64,000 nt of DNA from Lepus europaeus (GCF_033115175.1 NC_084827.1:143585701-143649700), one strand, 5' to 3'. Shown: positions 11,801 through 22,307, counted from the first letter of the stretch. Numbers and translations are program-made. The notes: generated by a model not told the origin, from the letters alone.

Positions 11801-12197
11801 GGTACTCATCTTCTACTGACATGGACAAAATGGTAGCCACCAGGGATTTTACCAGAGGATTTAAAAATTCCACCTGAGGTCCGGCTGGCTCAAATGTTAT
11901 CCGGGCCCTTAATTTGGTGAGTAGGTCTCTCCCCATTAAGGGGGCTGGACAATCAGGGATTACTAGGAAGGAGTGTTGAACTTTTCCCCTTCCCAGATCC
12001 ATAGTTCTCTTTGTTATCCAGGCCTGGTACCAGCTCCTGTTTGCCCCTCTAACTAGGGATCTCTTGCTGGACAGTGGTCCCAGCGGGGCTTGTAGAGCGG
12101 AATAAACCACGCCGGTACCCACTTCAAAGTTGATGGGCGTCCCCTCCATGTTAAATTTTACCCTGAGCTCGGGGAGGGGGTCCGAGCCCCGTCGCCC
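8752..12197 (-). pseudogene. pol: Proviral pro-pol, broken
   Basis: Follows gag in the same frame after the UAG. Protease (about 12190-11850) has GTG where the catalytic DTG should be, so the active-site Asp is lost. Reverse transcriptase (about 11640-10700) keeps YVDD near 11140 and [12 protein letters not shown]. RNase H (about 10330-9870) keeps TDGTS, an acidic pattern and TDSRYA. Integrase (about 9800-8752) has the zinc-binding His/Cys region, the first Asp (WEVDFTEV), the second Asp (GSDSSPAF) and the final Glu (GQVER). Lesions: frame changes near 11650, 11385, 10645 and 8940; in-frame stops at 10821-10819, 10782-10780 and 9259-9257. The longest intact piece is 10627-9257. The integrase end overlaps env by about 60 nt. 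Confidence 0.9.
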
Positions 12198-13812
12198 CTA
12201 ATCTTCCTCTTCGAGGGCAAGGACTGCTGGTTTAGACTGGGTATTTTTCTTTTGGGAGCACTCCTTTGCCCAGTGTCCCTTGTCTTTGCAGTAGGCACAT
12301 TGGTCCGGGTCCAAGGGAGAGTGACGCCGTTGGCCCAGGTTATTTCCCTTACTGTCTCCCTTTCCATTTCCCCTGCCTCTGTTAGATCCTATATTTTCTA
12401 CTACTGTAGCCAGGATTTTTGTTAAATCACGATTTCTTTTTTTATCCCGAATACCCTCCCTTTCCTCCCTTTCCTTTTCTTTCCTTTGTTTCTTCTCTTC
12501 TTCAGTCTCCCTCTTGTGGAACACCTTATCTACTTCCTTGACTAGGTCTCTTAGAGTCAAATCCTGGAGTCCCTCTATACGCTGTAGTTTACGGCGTATA
12601 TCTGGGGCAGACTGGCTGATAAAAGCCATGGTCACTGAGGCTCGCTGCTCCTCAGACTGTGGATCAAAAGGTATATACCTTCGATAGGCTTCCATAAGCC
12701 TCTCCAAAAACACTGAGGGAGACTCATCCGGTCCCTGTGTAACTTCCCTTACCTTAGCCAGATTAGTGGGCCTACAAGCGGCCGCACGGTGACCCGCCAC
12801 TAGAGACTGGCAATAGGTGGACAGATGCTCCCTACCTTCATGTGTGTTAGGGTCCCAATTCGGCCGACGTAAGGGAAATAGATCATCAATGATGTTCTGG
12901 AGCTGGGTCGGCCGCCCATCCTGTCCCGGGACATTTTTCCGGGCTTTCAAGAGTATCCGGTCCCTCTCCTCAGTGGTGAAAAGGGTATTCAGTAACTGCT
13001 GACAATCGTCCCAAGTTGGTTGGTGTGAAAACATAAGCGATTCAACAAGACCTGTAAGATGTGAAGGGTCCTCAGAGAAAGGGGGGGGTTGTTATTTTTC
13101 CAGTTATATAAGTCAGAGGAAGAGAACGGCCAGTATTGTAAAGGCTGTATTTCCCCCCCTTGTCCATCATCTATCATTGGCCCGAAGGGTCACAGGGGGA
13201 GAGTCACGGTACATCCTGAGGACCTTGTACTCGCCGACTTCAGGTTCCCTGGGCAGGTCCTCCCTCTGGAGGCGATGAGGGGGAAGAGGCAGAAGAGGTG
13301 AGGGATAAGGGTGAAGAGGGGGAGGGCAGGGGTTCAGGAGCCGCAGGGGCCGGAGGCAGCGGAGCCGGAGCCGGAGGTTGAGCGGCAGAGGGATAAGGGG
13401 GAGGCAAGTCTGAGTCAAACACAATGAGGTCAGCCTGCGACTTGGGTAGAACAGTCTTGACAGGGAGCATAACCGCCGGGGTTGATGCCCTGGAAGAGGA
13501 GGTAGATGGCAGGAACGGTCTTACCCAATCCGGTGGTGTCTCACAGAGATCCTGCCAGACCATTATGTAGGGTTGTTGGTCCAGATGGCCATGTCAGCCA
13601 GGCTGAAAGACAGCCTCTTTCACTTGTCAGATGACCGGCAGATGGAATGAACCCTCCGGAGGCCAGTCCACTCCGAGAGTAGGCCACTCAGTATTACAGA
13701 AAACTTGTCTTTTAGATTTCTTTACTAGAAGAGAAAGATTATGAGCCCTTTCTCGTACGTCTGGCCAATGGGCCAGAGTGAGAGAGAGAGGTGTTGAAGC
13801 GGTTTGACCCAT
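12198..13812 (-). pseudogene. gag: Proviral gag, broken
   Basis: Starts at the ATG at 13812 with MGQT, so the N-terminal glycine for myristoylation is kept. Domains in order: matrix (about 13812-13500), a Pro-rich segment with a PPPY late motif (about 13390), capsid beginning near 13140 ([14 protein letters not shown]) with the major homology region in 12700-12850, and nucleocapsid with one CCHC knuckle ([14 protein letters not shown]) near 12250-12300. Lesions: in-frame TGA at 13629-13627 and 13596-13594, and at least three frame changes between about 13270 and 13030. From about 13034 to the UAG at 12200-12198 the frame is open for 278 codons. That UAG is the normal gag-pol read-through stop, not a lesion. 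Confidence 0.9.
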
Positions 13813-14197
13813 GTTAGTAGACAACAAAATATACAACAAGGACACAGAAAAGGCAATAGACAAACAACGACCATTCAGAGTGTCCACAAAGAACCTAAAA
13901 TGGTGCACTGTCCGAACTGTCCGTGCTGGCAACAGAGTTACTGAATCCGAAATTACCCGATAGGAGGCTTCTAGGTGTCCCCAGTCCTCCTCCACCACCA
14001 GGGCGTCCCCCGGGGCTGTGGCCTGCGGCACCTGACACGTCTGTCTGCCGCAGTTGGGGAGGGCTCACGCACCGACCCAACAGCCACGTTCACCAGCCTG
14101 ACAAAACCAAGAAATCTGTCCCTGAAGCGATCGCTATTAAGGCGCCTTTACTTACCCCAAGAGGGTCTGTTGGAAGCATCCAGAGGCAGCAGAGCAG
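13813..14197 (-). other. Proviral leader / packaging region
   Basis: 385 nt between primer site and gag ATG, moderately GC-rich, containing the putative splice donor. It would carry the RNA packaging signal. No separate gene is seen. Confidence 0.5.
14150..14155 (-). promoter_or_regulatory. Putative major splice donor in proviral leader
   Basis: GTAAGT on the minus strand, about 45 nt after the primer site, where gammaretroviruses place the donor for spliced env RNA. Function is inferred from position and consensus only. Confidence 0.5.
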
Positions 14198-14215
14198 ATC
14201 TCGGTGGGACCTCCA
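14198..14215 (-). other. Primer-binding site, tRNA-Gln
   Basis: 18 nt, minus strand TGGAGGTCCCACCGAGAT, complementary to the 3' end of tRNA-Gln including CCA, three T's after the LTR terminus. The tRNA assignment is from memory of the tRNA-Gln 3' end. Confidence 0.8.
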
Positions 14216-14218
14216 AAA

Positions 14219-14644
14219 TGTAGGTCGTGGAACGTCTACCGCCAAGGAACGACTCCAAGAGACACTCTCATGCAATCAGCAAAGGGTTTATTTTCTCCAG
14301 CATGCTGGGGCTGTCTGAACACTCAGGAACAGAGCAGCCCCAAGAGAAAGAAGGCTAGGATTTTTATACAGTGCAACAAACAAACGGGAGGGGGTGAATT
14401 CATACAAAGGTCACTAAGTTACAGGAACTTACTGCAGCTCTTTCCAGGCACATGGAAGCTATCGCCTGAGACAGTTACACAAAGCAGTTTCCCAAGGCTA
14501 TTTCTCAAGCGGACGGGGACAGTTTCACAGGCAAGTGGGGACACATGTTTCAACAGAGATAGTTTGGTTCCTTATCACTATGGCTACACTTGGATTTTTG
14601 CAGTTTCAGTTTTATGGCTTTACTTTTAAGCTTTTAACCCTTCG
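14219..14644 (-). repeat. Proviral 5' LTR
   Basis: 426 bp. Read on the minus strand it runs U3-R-U5 and ends in CA next to the primer site. The U3 terminus, expected to be TG as in the other LTR, reads CG here. I count three internal substitutions and a 2-bp indel relative to the 3' LTR. U3 faces the C2orf69 promoter; transcription would run away from that gene. Confidence 0.92.
14361..14370 (-). promoter_or_regulatory. LTR TATA box
   Basis: Minus strand TGTATAAAAA in the 5' LTR. A start about 25-30 bp on would place R near 14335, with the AATAAA signal at 14292-14287 inside R, the usual gammaretroviral spacing. Confidence 0.7.
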
Positions 14645-15039
14645 GTGTCGGACAGAAAGACTGGGCTGCTCAAAGTGGCTCTTGAAAACCCTAAAATAAC
14701 AAATGCCACTGGCTGCAACCACTCCTCACAGAGCATGCGTCAACTAATGAGGCCGAGCTGCCTTTGGGTCGCAGGCCCTGTGCCCTGCTGCCTGCTGCCA
14801 GGCTGAGAGGGAGGCGAGGCCCCGTCTAACCACAAATTCCTCACGGAGCAGGACGCTTCTATAGCTGCCCAATTCTCCTCAGGAAACTCAGGGCGTGAGA
14901 ACAGAGTCCCCTCAACCAAGCAATGCAGACTTCCCACCGCCCTCTCTTCAGGGTAGAATCATTCTTACATCTTTGGGACTTTTTTAAGACTCGGAAGAAT
15001 AAATAAACCTCACCTGAAAGGTGAATCTCCCGGGACAAG
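14645..15039. other. Spacer between provirus and C2orf69 CpG island
   Basis: About 395 bp of moderately GC-rich unique DNA with no repeat or exon recognised. It could contain distal promoter elements. Confidence 0.5.
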
Positions 15040-15850
15040 GAGCAGGGTCTGCTCAAAACTCTACACAGCTGCGGACTACGGGGCAGCAACCGTTCCGTCG
15101 CCCCCGCCGGTGCGCATGCGCTACAGCCGCCGCCCGCTCGCGCGGGCAGTAATGCTCTCCACCGTTTCTTCTTCCTCTGCTCTTCCCCGGCTTTTCCCCA
15201 GACTTCCGTTCGAACTTCCCGGTCGCAGTAGAACCCACCAATCACAAACGCCCTCCCCCGGGCCACGCCCCTCCATCGCCCTCTCCGGGAACCCGAGCCC
15301 AGTTTCGCGCACAGCCCTCCCTCGACGCACGCTGCGCGCGGACGTCGGCCTCTGACGCCGCCGTCGCCTCCGCGCCGGCTCCCGCCCGGGCCGCTCCCGC
15401 CGACCGTTGGCCGGGCTGCCGAAGCCCCTCCTTCAGGACCCCCGCCTCCGGGCCGCTCTGGCGGCGGCGACCCATGTGGGGGTTACGACTCCTGCGGTCG
15501 CCGCCGCTGCTGCTCTTGCTGCCGCAGCTCGGGATCGGAGCCGCCTCGTCCTGCTCTCAGGCCAGAACCATGAACTCGGGCGGCGCGCGATGCTCCCCGG
15601 CCGCCGAGGGGTGCCGCCGGCAGTGTCTGCGGCTGTCCACGGTGCCGGGAGCCGAGCCGCAGCGCAGCAATGAGCTGCTGCTGCTGGCGCCCGCGGGGGA
15701 GGGACGGGAGCGGCGGGGCCTCCCCGGGGACCCGGCGAAGGAGGAGCCGCAGCCGCCGCCCCAGCATCACGTCCTCTACTTTCCCGGGGATGTGCAGGTA
15801 ACCCGAGGCCGGCCTGGGCACCTGTTCCCTCCACTTGCGCGTGTGCGCTT
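15040..15850 (+). promoter_or_regulatory. CpG island promoter of C2orf69
   Basis: CpG-rich block ending in exon 1. A CCAAT box is visible at 15238-15242, followed by GC-box-like CCACGCCCC. No TATA box is seen. The transcription start is probably between about 15250 and 15470. The nearest provirus edge is about 0.4 kb before the island. Confidence 0.8.
15474..15797 (+). CDS. C2orf69: C2orf69 homologue, coding exon 1
   Basis: First coding exon, 108 codons, from the ATG at 15474 to a donor GTAACC at 15798 (phase 0). It opens with a basic, leucine-rich leader (MWGLRLLRSPPLLLLL), as expected for a mitochondrial targeting sequence, then a low-complexity Gly/Pro/Glu-rich stretch and an HHVLYFPGD segment that begins the folded domain. 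With the exon at 26162 the product is 381 residues, close to the 385 of the human protein. In people, biallelic loss of C2orf69 causes a severe mitochondrial disease with autoinflammation and combined oxidative phosphorylation deficiency. This ATG was chosen because it is the first in frame, precedes the leader and sits in a CpG island. The exon is very GC-rich, unlike the AT-rich second exon. Identity rests on my recognition of the protein and on synteny with TYW5 and MAIP1. Confidence 0.93.
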
Positions 15851-16428
15851 CCATTAGCTCTTTCCCTGGTGGTTGCCGCCGGTTCCGTGCCTCGCCTGGA
15901 CACAGCTCCCCGTGCAGCTCACGGCGGTGGCCCTGTCGGTTCCTCCACGAGATCCCAAGCCCTGACCCTTTCCCCATAGAACCCCGGGAGGAAGGTGTCC
16001 GGGCACGGCTGGGGGCCTGCTGTCCAGGCTTCCGGGGCTGGGGTTTGAGACAGGGAATGAGGCACACAGTGCGTACTCGTTCCGTAGCTTGGTTAAGCGA
16101 CTGCGTGTGTGTGTTTTGGACTGGGGATTGAGAAATGGCTTTTAAATTAACTTAGCATGTAGAGTCCAGAAAATGCTGATCGTGATTAAAAAGCAAAGTC
16201 AACAAAATAACCCATTGCAAAGGTATGCTATTCTGTAACCCTAAAAAAAAAAAAAAAAAAAAAGGAGGTGAGACAAAAGGGGCAGTTATTACTAAACTTG
16301 TCAATATTTTGATGCTCACCCAAATTCTGTACCTTTGTTTTTGTGTGTGATTTTCTTTATTATCAATTTAATAGCTACGGACATATTTCCATGGTAGTGG
16401 TTGTCCCGGAAGCTGGGTCTTAATCTAA

Positions 16429-16585
16429 GACTGCGTTGTCTGATACAGTAACCATTAACCATATGTGACTATCTAAGTGAATTAAAACTGAATAAAACTA
16501 AAAGCCTGGTTTCTCAGTCATACTAGCTTCGTTTTAAGTGCTCAGTAGCTGCAAATGGCTGTGCGTACTGTATTGGACATCACTT
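16429..16585. mobile_element. Short DNA-transposon remnant (hAT-like MITE)
   Basis: Imperfect inverted ends around ctgcgttgtctgatacag and ctgtattggacatcac, and an interior (accatatgtgactat, gctgcaaatggctg) typical of a widespread mammalian hAT-type element. The family name was not determined. Confidence 0.5.
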
Positions 16586-16977
16586 AGAACATTTCAGTCA
16601 TCACAGGAAGTTCTATTAGCACTAAAGCTAAAACTGGAACATAGCTAGGTGTGTTTCTTATCCATGAAACGATATTCCTTTACTGTTTTTGAAGTTGATG
16701 CTTTAAAATGATAAACTCACAGGGTCAAATAATATAAATATATTGTGTTTTTTCTTGCACTTAAAGTAATTGGCCTAGTTGCCTGCTAATAAAAACTATG
16801 AAAAAAAAAAAAAAACTAGTGCTTAGGTTGAAGGAAGAAACTTAATTACTCCATTGGTACCCTTGTGCTCACAAAAACAGCTGTAGCATTTCTGACCATG
16901 ACTTTGGGGGAATTTGTGGATCGACTATGACAGGCATGTCTATAATAATGTAATAATGATTATGATAGTAATGACAA

Positions 16978-17330
16978 CTTTTTTTCCTTTTTTTTTTTTT
17001 TTTTGAGAGAGAGAGGCAAAGAGATACCAGGCTGTCCAACCTTCTGAGTCACTCCCATCTTCTGAGTCACTCCCCTAAATGCCTACAATAGCTAGGACTG
17101 GGACTGAGACTGGGACTGGGCACGAGCCAAGAGCCAGGAACTCTATCCAGGTCTCCCACTTGGGTGACAGGGAACAAACTACTTGAGCCATCACTTGGGG
17201 CCTCCTAGAGTCTGCATCAGCAGGAGATGGAAAGATGCTGGAACAAAGAGCCAGAGCAGGGAATCTAACACATGAACTCTTTTGTGGGGTACAGACAGCG
17301 TGCCCATTTGGCCAATGCCTGCTGCTGGTG
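16978..17330 (-). mobile_element. Old inverted CSINE-type SINE
   Basis: T-run at 16980-17003, then GAGAGAGAGAGGCAAAGAG and a decayed body. Confidence 0.7.
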
Positions 17331-17858
17331 ACATTTGTTGAGCAGCTGCTAAGTATTTTTAAAGTCACCCAGATACAAGTCTCTGGATGAAGTCGATAAT
17401 GTTCTACCTATTTTTTGACTCCAGGCTGAGCATTCCTTAGAATGAGCATTCCAGAGCATTTATTGAGCATCTGAAATCAAAATGCTATAAACCCAGAACT
17501 TTTTGAGTGCCAGTGTAGCACCACAGTGGAAAATTCTACATCATGAAACTTTGTTTCATATACAAAATTATTAACAATATTTTATCAAAATGATTCTCAT
17601 GCTGTGTATATAAAATATATATGAAACTTAAATGAATTATATGTTTAGACTTGGGTCACATCTCTATAGCTCATTATGTGTATGCAAATATTCCAAACTC
17701 CAAAACACATTTGGTCCCAAGTATTTTGGAAAAGGGATACTTAACCTGTATTACCTCCTTTTGATCCTAGATCATCTAATGCTTTATGGAGCCCTTGAAT
17801 TTATTACATTTTTGGACAGTGATATGCTGTTGATTTATGCAGAATATTAAGTACTCTT

Positions 17859-18178
17859 TTTTTTTTTTTTTTGGACAGAGTTAGACAGTGAGAGAGAGAG
17901 AGAGAGAGAAAGGTCTTCCTTCCGTTGGGTCACCCCCCCAAATGGCTGCTAAGGCCGGCGATGCGCCAATCCGAAGCCAGGAGCTTCCTCCTCGTCTCCC
18001 ACGCAGGTGCAGGGCCCAAGCACTTGGGCCATCCTCCACTGCACTCCTGGGCCACAGCAGAGAGCTGGACTGGAAGAGGAGAAACCAGGACAGAACTGGC
18101 GCCCCAGCCAGGACTAGAACCCGGGGTGCCAGCGCCGCAGGCGGAGGATTAGCGTAGTGAGCCGCAATGGCGGCCAAT
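17859..18178 (-). mobile_element. CSINE, full length
   Basis: 10-bp duplication aagtactctt at 17849-17858 and 18180-18189. Confidence 0.93.
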
Positions 18179-18231
18179 GAAGTACTCTTAAAAACCCTAG
18201 GTCTTTTAGAGAAGAAAGAGAACAAATACAT

Positions 18232-18392
18232 CAGGAGGCTTTGAGGCCAGATTGCTTAAGTTTGAACCCTGATTCTGTACTTTTAGCTATGAAATCTCTG
18301 GCCAGTTGTTAAATCTCTCTTTATTGCAACTAGTTACCTCAACTATAAAATGGTAGTAATAGCTTATAGAGTATCAATGGGAATTAAATATG
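18232..18392 (+). mobile_element. MIR remnant
   Basis: MIR-like order: a feature like ttgaaccctgattctgtac, then atctctttattg...aactataaaatggtag, then ggaattaaat. Ancient. Confidence 0.55.
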
Positions 18393-18835
18393 TGAATACT
18401 CAAAAGTTTCGGATTCCGTCTTATCTTTCTAGTGACTTTTTCAATTACTGGTTTCCCCTAGCATTACATTCTTGATCTTTTTCCTCTGCCTTCACTCCGT
18501 TTGTGATCTCTTTCAGTCTCTTGACTTTGCTTACTACCCCATACCCTGAGAGCCCTTAACATTTGTGTATCTATCCTAAGTGTATTCCCAAACTTTACAT
18601 GCACCAGTTATGTGCACAGTTATTTTCTTTAGAATATTCAGTAGTTCTAAAAACCTCTGGATTGTTATCCCTATGCAGTTTTCTTTCTGTCAGTTCATGG
18701 AAACTGCCTTTTCAGTTGCTCAAGTCAAGTCATAGCTTTGGCCACTACTTCACACTTCACAGCTAATCCATCAAAAACTCCACTGGCTTTAGTGAATCTA
18801 AAATGATCAGAATAAATGTCTAAAAGTGTAAATCA

Positions 18836-19665
18836 AATCATGCCATACCACCTGTAAAACTCCAGTGGCTTCCCGTGTCACTCAGAGTCAAAGCCAGAGT
18901 CCTCAAGAGGGCCTGAAAGGCATTCGTCATCTACATTTGCCATATCCTGTTACCTCTCTGACTTTGTCTCCTTTTTCTGTTGTACTCTGGTCCAGCCTCA
19001 CTGGCCTTCTTGGTGTTGCTCAAACAAGTCAGGCACACTTGACTTCAGAAGATTTGCAGATACAAGGCAGGCTTTTGGTGTAGGTGTAAGGCACCAGTTG
19101 GGATGCATATAGTGTCCCATATTGAAGTGCCTGGGTTCAAGTCCTAACTCTATTCCTAATTCCAGCTGCCTGCTAATGTGCACCCTGGGAGGCAGTAGGT
19201 GATGCTTGTGCAATTGTTTAGTCCCTGCCATCCACGTGGGAAACTCAAGTTGAGTTCTCAGGTCCTGGCTTCAGCCTGGCCTCGAACCAGCTATTGTGGA
19301 GTGAACTAGCAAATGAGAGATCTCTGTTTCTCTGCCTTTCAAATAAAATGATTAAAAAAAAGTTTTAAAACAGATTTACACATACTACCCAAACAGCCTT
19401 CCTGTAGATATTTGTAGTTTTATTATCTTACTTCTCTCAGGTCTGCACAAGAGTCTCCCTTAATAATCACATGTATACACAGGCTCCCCATCAACTTTTT
19501 TCCTTCATTTTTATCCGTATCATTTACTATATTAGTTATGCTTCATTCTGGGCTTTATTTTCTACCACTAAAATGTCAGAATGTAAGCTCCTGTCTGTTC
19601 ATGCACTGACACATCTGAAGCTTCATGATTGGCACATAGTAAGTGTCCATGCTAATTGTTGCATG
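18836..19665 (+). mobile_element. L2 3' end remnant, interrupted
   Basis: 18836-19076 shows the L2-type run aaactccagtggcttcccgt ... agagtcaaagccagagtcct; 19440-19665 continues with aatgtcagaatgtaagctcc ... tggcacatagtaagtgtcc. The CSINE at 19080-19365 splits it. Confidence 0.65.
19080..19365 (+). mobile_element. Old CSINE inside L2
   Basis: Head aaggcaccagttgggatgca, ending caaataaaatgattaaaaaa. Confidence 0.75.
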
Positions 19666-19669
19666 AATG

Positions 19670-19872
19670 CATGTACAAAGGTAATTCAAAGGTCCATAGG
19701 AAAATGGAATTAAAAGATAGTTTATTTTGGTTTAAAAAACATCTTGAATTCCATGTTTAGTTTTTTAGTAATCTGCATTTTCATGAACTTTTTTGAAGAC
19801 TCATATATGCATGGATTTCAATGCTTCTAATTCCATTTTCCCTGAACATTTTGAACTGCCCTCTTACATAGT
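19670..19872 (-). mobile_element. Mariner-derived MITE remnant
   Basis: About 200 bp with text such as catgaacttttttgaagact and atgcatggatttcaatg. Close in type to the start of the element at 52821. Confidence 0.55.
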
Positions 19873-20159
19873 TGAACAATGCATGAAGTGATTGATATGT
19901 ATTGACTGGCATTGTGTAAAATGCTAGTCAGATTTCCTTATATGTATTTTTGCACCTGATTCTTTAGAACCTAATACTTACCCTTATGAAAGTTTATCTA
20001 TTAAATGCCACCTATTTATCTACTATGTTGATTTTTTGGGAATGGTTATTTGGGTTTCTACCATGTAGATTAAGTAAATTTTTTTAATATTTTTATTTTC
20101 TATTTGAATGAATATTGGACAGATTAGGGCCAAACAGAACTTTGAAAGAACATTAGCAG

Positions 20160-20473
20160 GGGCTGGCGCCGTGGCTCACTTGGTTAATCCTCTGCCCGCG
20201 GCACCGGCATCCCATATGGGCACCGGGTTCTAGTCCCGGTTGCTCCTCTTCCTCTCCAGCTCTCTGCTGTGGCCCAGGAAGGCAGTGGAGGATGGCCCAC
20301 GTGCTTGGGCTCTTGCACCCACATGGGAGAACAGGAGAAGCTCCTGGCTTTGGATCAGCACAGCTCCAGCCATTGTGAACATTTGGGAAGTGAACCAACG
20401 GAAGGAAGACCTCCCTCTCTGTCTCTCTCTCTCTCTCACTGTCTAACTCTATCTGTCAAATAATAATAATAAT
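20160..20473 (+). mobile_element. CSINE, full length
   Basis: 11-bp duplication aacattagcag at 20149-20159 and 20474-20484. It ends in (ATA)n rather than pure A. Confidence 0.94.
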
Positions 20474-20639
20474 AACATTAGCAGCCTTGCCTCATCTTGA
20501 CACTAATTCATTATTTGTCATTAAGTGGAATGGTTGTCCATATAATTTTAACTCTAATTACTGTTACTTTCTCAATATTCCTTTTGTGTAGTTATCTTTT
20601 GTTGTTATCCTTTGCTTTTTAACTCTATACTTGTCCTTT

Positions 20640-20953
20640 ATCTTTTATTTTTGAAAGGCAGAGTTACAGAAAGAGGAGGAGACAGTCAGAGATATCTTCC
20701 ATTCATCCACTGGTTCACTTCCCTAATTGGCCATAACGGCTGGGGCTGAGCCAGACCAAAGCCAGGAGCCTGGAGCATCCTCTGGGTCTCCCATGTGGCT
20801 GCAGGAGCCCAATAATTTGGTCCATCTTCCACCACATTTCCAGGCACATTAGCAGGGAGCTGGATCCAAAGTGGAGCAGCTGGGACTGGCGCCCATATGG
20901 GATACCAGCATTGCAGACAGTTTAACCTTCTAGAGCAGAATGCCTGCCCCAAC
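20640..20953 (-). mobile_element. Old inverted CSINE
   Basis: Begins tttttgaaaggcagagttacag; head decayed near 20950. Confidence 0.8.
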
Positions 20954-21151
20954 CTTCATCATTTTAATGACAGGAAAACTTGAGGCCATAGCAATTCTTA
21001 TTTCTTTAGGTAGCACTTCATGTTTTTCTTATCCATCAGTGATTTTGGAGAGGGATCAGGAATATTTTTATGTAGATGCTTTCTAATTTTGAGTTATTTT
21101 ACTTTTTGAAGGGAATGGAATTACAAGCAACTCCTTTTTCAAGTGTGGGAG

Positions 21152-21476
21152 TTTATTTTTTAAAAATATTTTATTGATTTATTTGAAAGGCAGAGTTATA
21201 GAGAGGCAGAAAGAGAGGTCGGTCCTCCATCCGCTGGTTCACTCCCCAGATGGCCGCAACAGCCGGTGCTGCACCAATCCGGAGCCAGGAGCTTCTTTTG
21301 GGTCTCCCACGGGGGTGCAGGGGTCCAAGGACTTGGGCCATCTTCTACTGTTTTCCCAGGCCATAGCAGAGAGCTGGATAGGAAGTGGAGCAGCCGAGTC
21401 TCAAACCAGTACCCAAATGGGATGCCAGCACTGCAGGCAGCGGCTTTACCTGCTACACCACAGCACCAGCGCAAGT
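21152..21476 (-). mobile_element. Inverted CSINE
   Basis: tttattgatttatttgaaaggcag at the tail side, accacagcaccagc at the head. Confidence 0.88.
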
Positions 21477-21479
21477 TGT

Positions 21480-21815
21480 GGGGGCTTAATTTGATGAATT
21501 TTGACAAGTATAACCACTACAATCATGTTATAGAGCATCAACCTAAAAAGCACCCTTGTGCCTGTGCCCCTTTGCAGTCAACCTTCTTTCCCAGGCAACT
21601 GCTGACCTGCTTTGTTTCATTATAGTTTTGCCTCATCTGGAATTTCATTAATTTGGAATCATATAGTTTGTAGTCTTTTGTGTTAGGCTTCTTATGCTTA
21701 CAATAATGGTTTTGAAATTCATCCTTACTTTTGCCTATATCAACACTTTGTTCCTTTTTATTACCAAGTACTATTATATTTATGGATATGTCATTTGTAT
21801 GTTTGTGTGTGTACT
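21480..21815 (-). mobile_element. Ancient L1-like remnant
   Basis: Antisense L1-like wording (cctcatctggaatttcatta, gttttgaaattcatccttac). No frame survives. Confidence 0.4.
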
Positions 21816-22307
21816 TTTATTTGTACCATACTCTAAATAATTTGGCCGAGTCATGAATCCCAGGGCTTCGCGTGCTATATCTGGCAGCTCCTCTTAGGCC
21901 AAATGCTGTTCTGGTCGTGCTAACCTGCTTACTTGGAATGTCTACTTTATGCTCAAAGAAGATGTCTTTTTTTGCCCCATCTTTGATGAAAATGCAGTTC
22001 ATACCTCAAAATGGCTCTCAGTGCTCCACTCTAAGAGTAGACCACCTAGCTTAAATCTTTATTGTGAATGTTTCCAAACTCTTGATGACATATATGTAAC
22101 ATTTCCCTAGAAATCCTTTGTACAGTGTGGGCCTGTAAATTTTCGCAGGTCAAGCAGGCATCTCACCTACTGGAGCAGCGCTGCTTAATCTCCAGGAGAT
22201 TGCACTGTTGCCTGCCTCGCTGAGCAGAAGCAAGACCTTCACCCATTGTCCCCTGAAGGGAAAGTATGAGTGTTACAGCTTTAGTCTTCTCTGGCAGTCT
22301 TGCACTT

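Larger units (their letters stand above)
6325..14644 (-). mobile_element. Gammaretrovirus-like endogenous provirus (class I ERV), full length, defective
   Basis: About 8.3 kb, ordered on the minus strand: 5' LTR (14219-14644), tRNA-Gln primer site, leader with splice donor, gag, pol in a UAG read-through arrangement, env overlapping the pol end, polypurine tract, 3' LTR (6325-6752). The read-through stop, the Gag late-domain and single zinc-knuckle layout, the Env CWLC motif and the CX6CC transmembrane-subunit motif are gammaretroviral hallmarks. Possible 4-bp target duplication with one mismatch: gagt at 6321-6324 and gtgt at 14645-14648. All three genes carry stops and frame changes. It lies antisense upstream of C2orf69. 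Confidence 0.93.

Noticed and set aside
12198-12200. UAG between gag and pol counted as a lesion
   Set aside because: Gammaretroviruses normally have an in-frame UAG here that is read through; the frame continues openly into the protease.
13923-14629. Plus-strand open frames over the LTR and leader (131 and 141 codons), also at 6378-6737
   Set aside because: Antisense to the provirus and repeated only because the LTR is repeated; no recognisable domain.
15433-16067. Minus-strand open frames of 156 and 194 codons over C2orf69 exon 1
   Set aside because: Antisense shadows of a CpG island exon; low-complexity Arg/Ala/Pro products.
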